DNA from: DAOUFU01 sp034429275 | GTDB lineage: Bacteria; Chloroflexota; Anaerolineae; Aggregatilineales; Aggregatilineaceae | Length of the DNA stretch: 6,605 nt | Reading direction: 5' to 3' | NCBI GenBank assembly: GCA_034429275.1 | Contig: DAOUFU010000119.1 | Location: forward strand, 1 to 6,605 | Part shown: positions 5,518 to 6,605 of the stretch, piece by piece | Layout of the letters: each line of letters starts with the position of its first letter | How positions within the stretch are numbered: position 1 is the first letter of the stretch | The notes under the pieces: generated by a model | Told to the model about the DNA's origin: nothing | The model's database searches: none | The model's input: only the letters and a program-made list of their open reading frames with translations | Translations under genes and position numbers: made by a program

Positions 5518-6216
5518 TCATGTCGGCGCGCCGTCGTCCGATGGTGCTGAATCAGGTGGTGATGAATGATTGCGTATGCGTCTTGCGCGCCGCACAATCA
5601 TAGTGAGAATCCACGCGCCAAGCAAAATATACCACGCATTTGAATAGACATTCAGCCAATACATCAGGCGTTCCCACTGGCTGCCCAGCCACATGCCGAG
5701 CAGGGTGAGCGGCGCGATCCACAGGGCGGAGCCGAGGGCGGTGTAGATGACGAACGGCACCAGCCGCATCCGCACCACGCCCGCCGGGATCGAGACCACC
5801 GCGTGCACCAGCGGGATCAGGCGGGCGACCAGCACCAGCGGCCCGCCCCATCGCCCGAACAACACCACCGCGCGGTCGTAGTCATCGAGCGTGACGAAGG
5901 TCAGGCTCACACGCCAGAGCCGCACCCGTCCCCAGCGCTCGATAGCGGCGCGCGTGCGAGTCTCGCCCAGGCGGTAGCCCACGCTGTAGTAGAACAGCGA
6001 TCCGGCCAGCGATCCTGCAACCCCGGCGAGGATCACGCCCAGGGCGTTGAGATGGCCGTCGTAGACCAGTTTGCCCGCCAGGGGATAGAGGAATTCCGAC
6101 GGGGTGGGGGGAAACAGGTTCTCAAACAGGGCGATCAGGGTGATGCCCGGCAGGCCGACTACTTCCACCAGGTGTTCCATCGCCTGGGCCAGCGAGTCGA
6201 TCAGGTTAGAGATCAT
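5518..6216 (-). CDS. DedA/VTT-family membrane protein, candidate lipid translocase
   Basis: This 232-residue protein belongs to the DedA (SNARE-associated/VTT) family, whose members include undecaprenyl-phosphate and phosphatidylethanolamine translocases in other bacteria. Diagnostic motifs are ENLFPPTPSEF (32-42) leading into PLAGKL, GSLAGSLFYYSVGYRLG (68-84), and ARLIPLVHAVVSIPAGVVRM (131-150), followed by a TALGSALW helix (159-166). The two re-entrant hairpins should lie near 31-47 and 128-146. By matching spacing, E41, D53 and R132 correspond to the functional E39, D51 and R130 of E. coli YqjA as I remember them. H138 stands where that protein has R136. The C-terminus (209-232) is basic and then Ser/Pro/Asp-rich. 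Its ATG overlaps the stop codon of the upstream phosphatase (ATGA), and GAGGAA lies 8 nt upstream. Followed by pcs, which suggests a phospholipid substrate; this is inference. Confidence 0.88.
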   Translation of the reverse strand: MISNLIDSLAQAMEHLVEVVGLPGITLIALFENLFPPTPSEFLYPLAGKLVYDGHLNALGVILAGVAGSLAGSLFYYSVGYRLGETRTRAAIERWGRVRLWRVSLTFVTLDDYDRAVVLFGRWGGPLVLVARLIPLVHAVVSIPAGVVRMRLVPFVIYTALGSALWIAPLTLLGMWLGSQWERLMYWLNVYSNAWYILLGAWILTMIVRRARRIRNHSSPPDSAPSDDGAPT

Positions 6217-6605
6217 GACCGGTGTTCCTCAATGGATGATTCTGGCGCGGCAAATTGAATGATCCCATAGCGCCCGGTGGATCGCCAGGCCGGGCCGTTG
6301 GCATCGAGCGGTCTCAGCCGGGCCGGATCGACCCCCACCAGGGCGTCACTTTTGAGCGTGCGCAGCGCCAGCACCGGCGCGGGGAAGCCGTCCAGCGCGT
6401 CGGCCAGGGTTGCGCCGGGCGGCCAGTCGGCATCGTCGATGATGCGGCGGTAGTTGGCGTCGCCCTTGACGATCACCAGCCGCGCGCCGCCGAGTGCGCG
6501 CCGCAGCGCGGCGGGCATCTGCCGCCAGAAGCGGCTGCCGGTCCAGAAGGGATGCGCCGCCAGCCGCCAGCGCCCGGAGTCCCATGCTGCGCGCAGGCGA
6601 TCTGC
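6213..6605 (-). CDS. DUF89 subfamily III (ARMT1-like) phosphatase, C-terminal part
   Basis: The gene is cut by the right edge. The open frame continues to the last base, so only the final 130 residues are visible and the internal ATG at 6518 is not the start. Key motifs in the fragment are LVIVKGDANYRR (43-54), LRTLKSD (81-87), W107 and GRYGIIQF (111-118). These match the C-terminal half of DUF89/ARMT1-type metal-dependent damage-control phosphatases. The RTLK segment fits the RTxK signature described for subfamily III. Such enzymes hydrolyse damaged or surplus sugar phosphates and similar metabolites in the cytoplasm. The metal-binding Asp/Asn residues lie in the missing part. Its stop codon overlaps the dedA start by ATGA, so the two are probably translationally coupled. 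The natural substrate is unknown. Confidence 0.83.
   Translation of the reverse strand, partial: ADRLRAAWDSGRWRLAAHPFWTGSRFWRQMPAALRRALGGARLVIVKGDANYRRIIDDADWPPGATLADALDGFPAPVLALRTLKSDALVGVDPARLRPLDANGPAWRSTGRYGIIQFAAPESSIEEHRS

Noticed and set aside
5493..5597. 35-residue N-terminal extension of pcs
   Set aside because: It would overlap dedA by 80 nt, contains a His/Arg-rich stretch unlike Pcs N-termini, and lacks a ribosome binding site. The GTG at 5492 has an ideal one.
4701..5603. 300-residue open frame on the + strand
   Set aside because: It is antisense to pcs, rich in His, Gln and Gly, and has no recognisable motif. The opposite frame is a clear membrane enzyme.

Overview
The window is GC-rich bacterial chromosomal DNA. 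Its gene set is a group III-type phosphofructokinase, secreted proteins with SH3b, TolB-like and small beta-sandwich folds, a DedA protein and a DUF89/ARMT1-type phosphatase. This reminds me of environmental Chloroflexota (Anaerolineae-like), but the assignment is inference only. I see no mobile elements, CRISPR arrays, tRNAs or rRNAs.

Layout. Positions 1-279 are non-coding and end in a clear intrinsic terminator for the leftward phosphofructokinase gene (280-1455). That enzyme carries the residue pair (GGDD plus PKTxDND) associated with pyrophosphate-dependent members, and it has its own extended -10 promoter (1533-1541). Upstream, also leftward, is a small lipoprotein-like beta-sandwich gene (1621-2034). 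It diverges from a rightward gene (2252-3853) for a 533-residue exported protein with an SH3b domain followed by a TolB-like region. The divergent spacer holds a 24-bp near-perfect palindrome and a promoter. Positions 3854-4176 are a 323-bp gene-free spacer containing a tandem 9-bp repeat, a strong sigma-70-type promoter and a leader of about 200 nt with two hairpins. This precedes a small exported protein (4177-4701) that looks like a carbohydrate-binding or galactose-binding-like fold.

The right third is a leftward operon, read from the right edge. It starts with the C-terminal 130 residues of a DUF89 subfamily III (ARMT1-like) phosphatase, which overlaps the next start by ATGA. Next is a DedA/VTT membrane protein, and 25 nt further on is a phosphatidylcholine synthase (Pcs) with its family-specific DGx2ARx12Gx3Dx3D motif. 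The pairing suggests synthesis of phosphatidylcholine plus a candidate lipid translocase, with a metabolite-repair phosphatase co-expressed. A large structured inverted repeat (4743-4795) sits between this operon and the convergent small-protein gene.

The most interesting items are the phosphatase-DedA-Pcs operon, the His in place of a normally important Arg in DedA, the long structured leader before 4177, and the 13-bp-stem element at the convergent junction. The long open frames antisense to real genes (for example 142-2373 on + and 2138-3871 on -) are GC-driven shadows.
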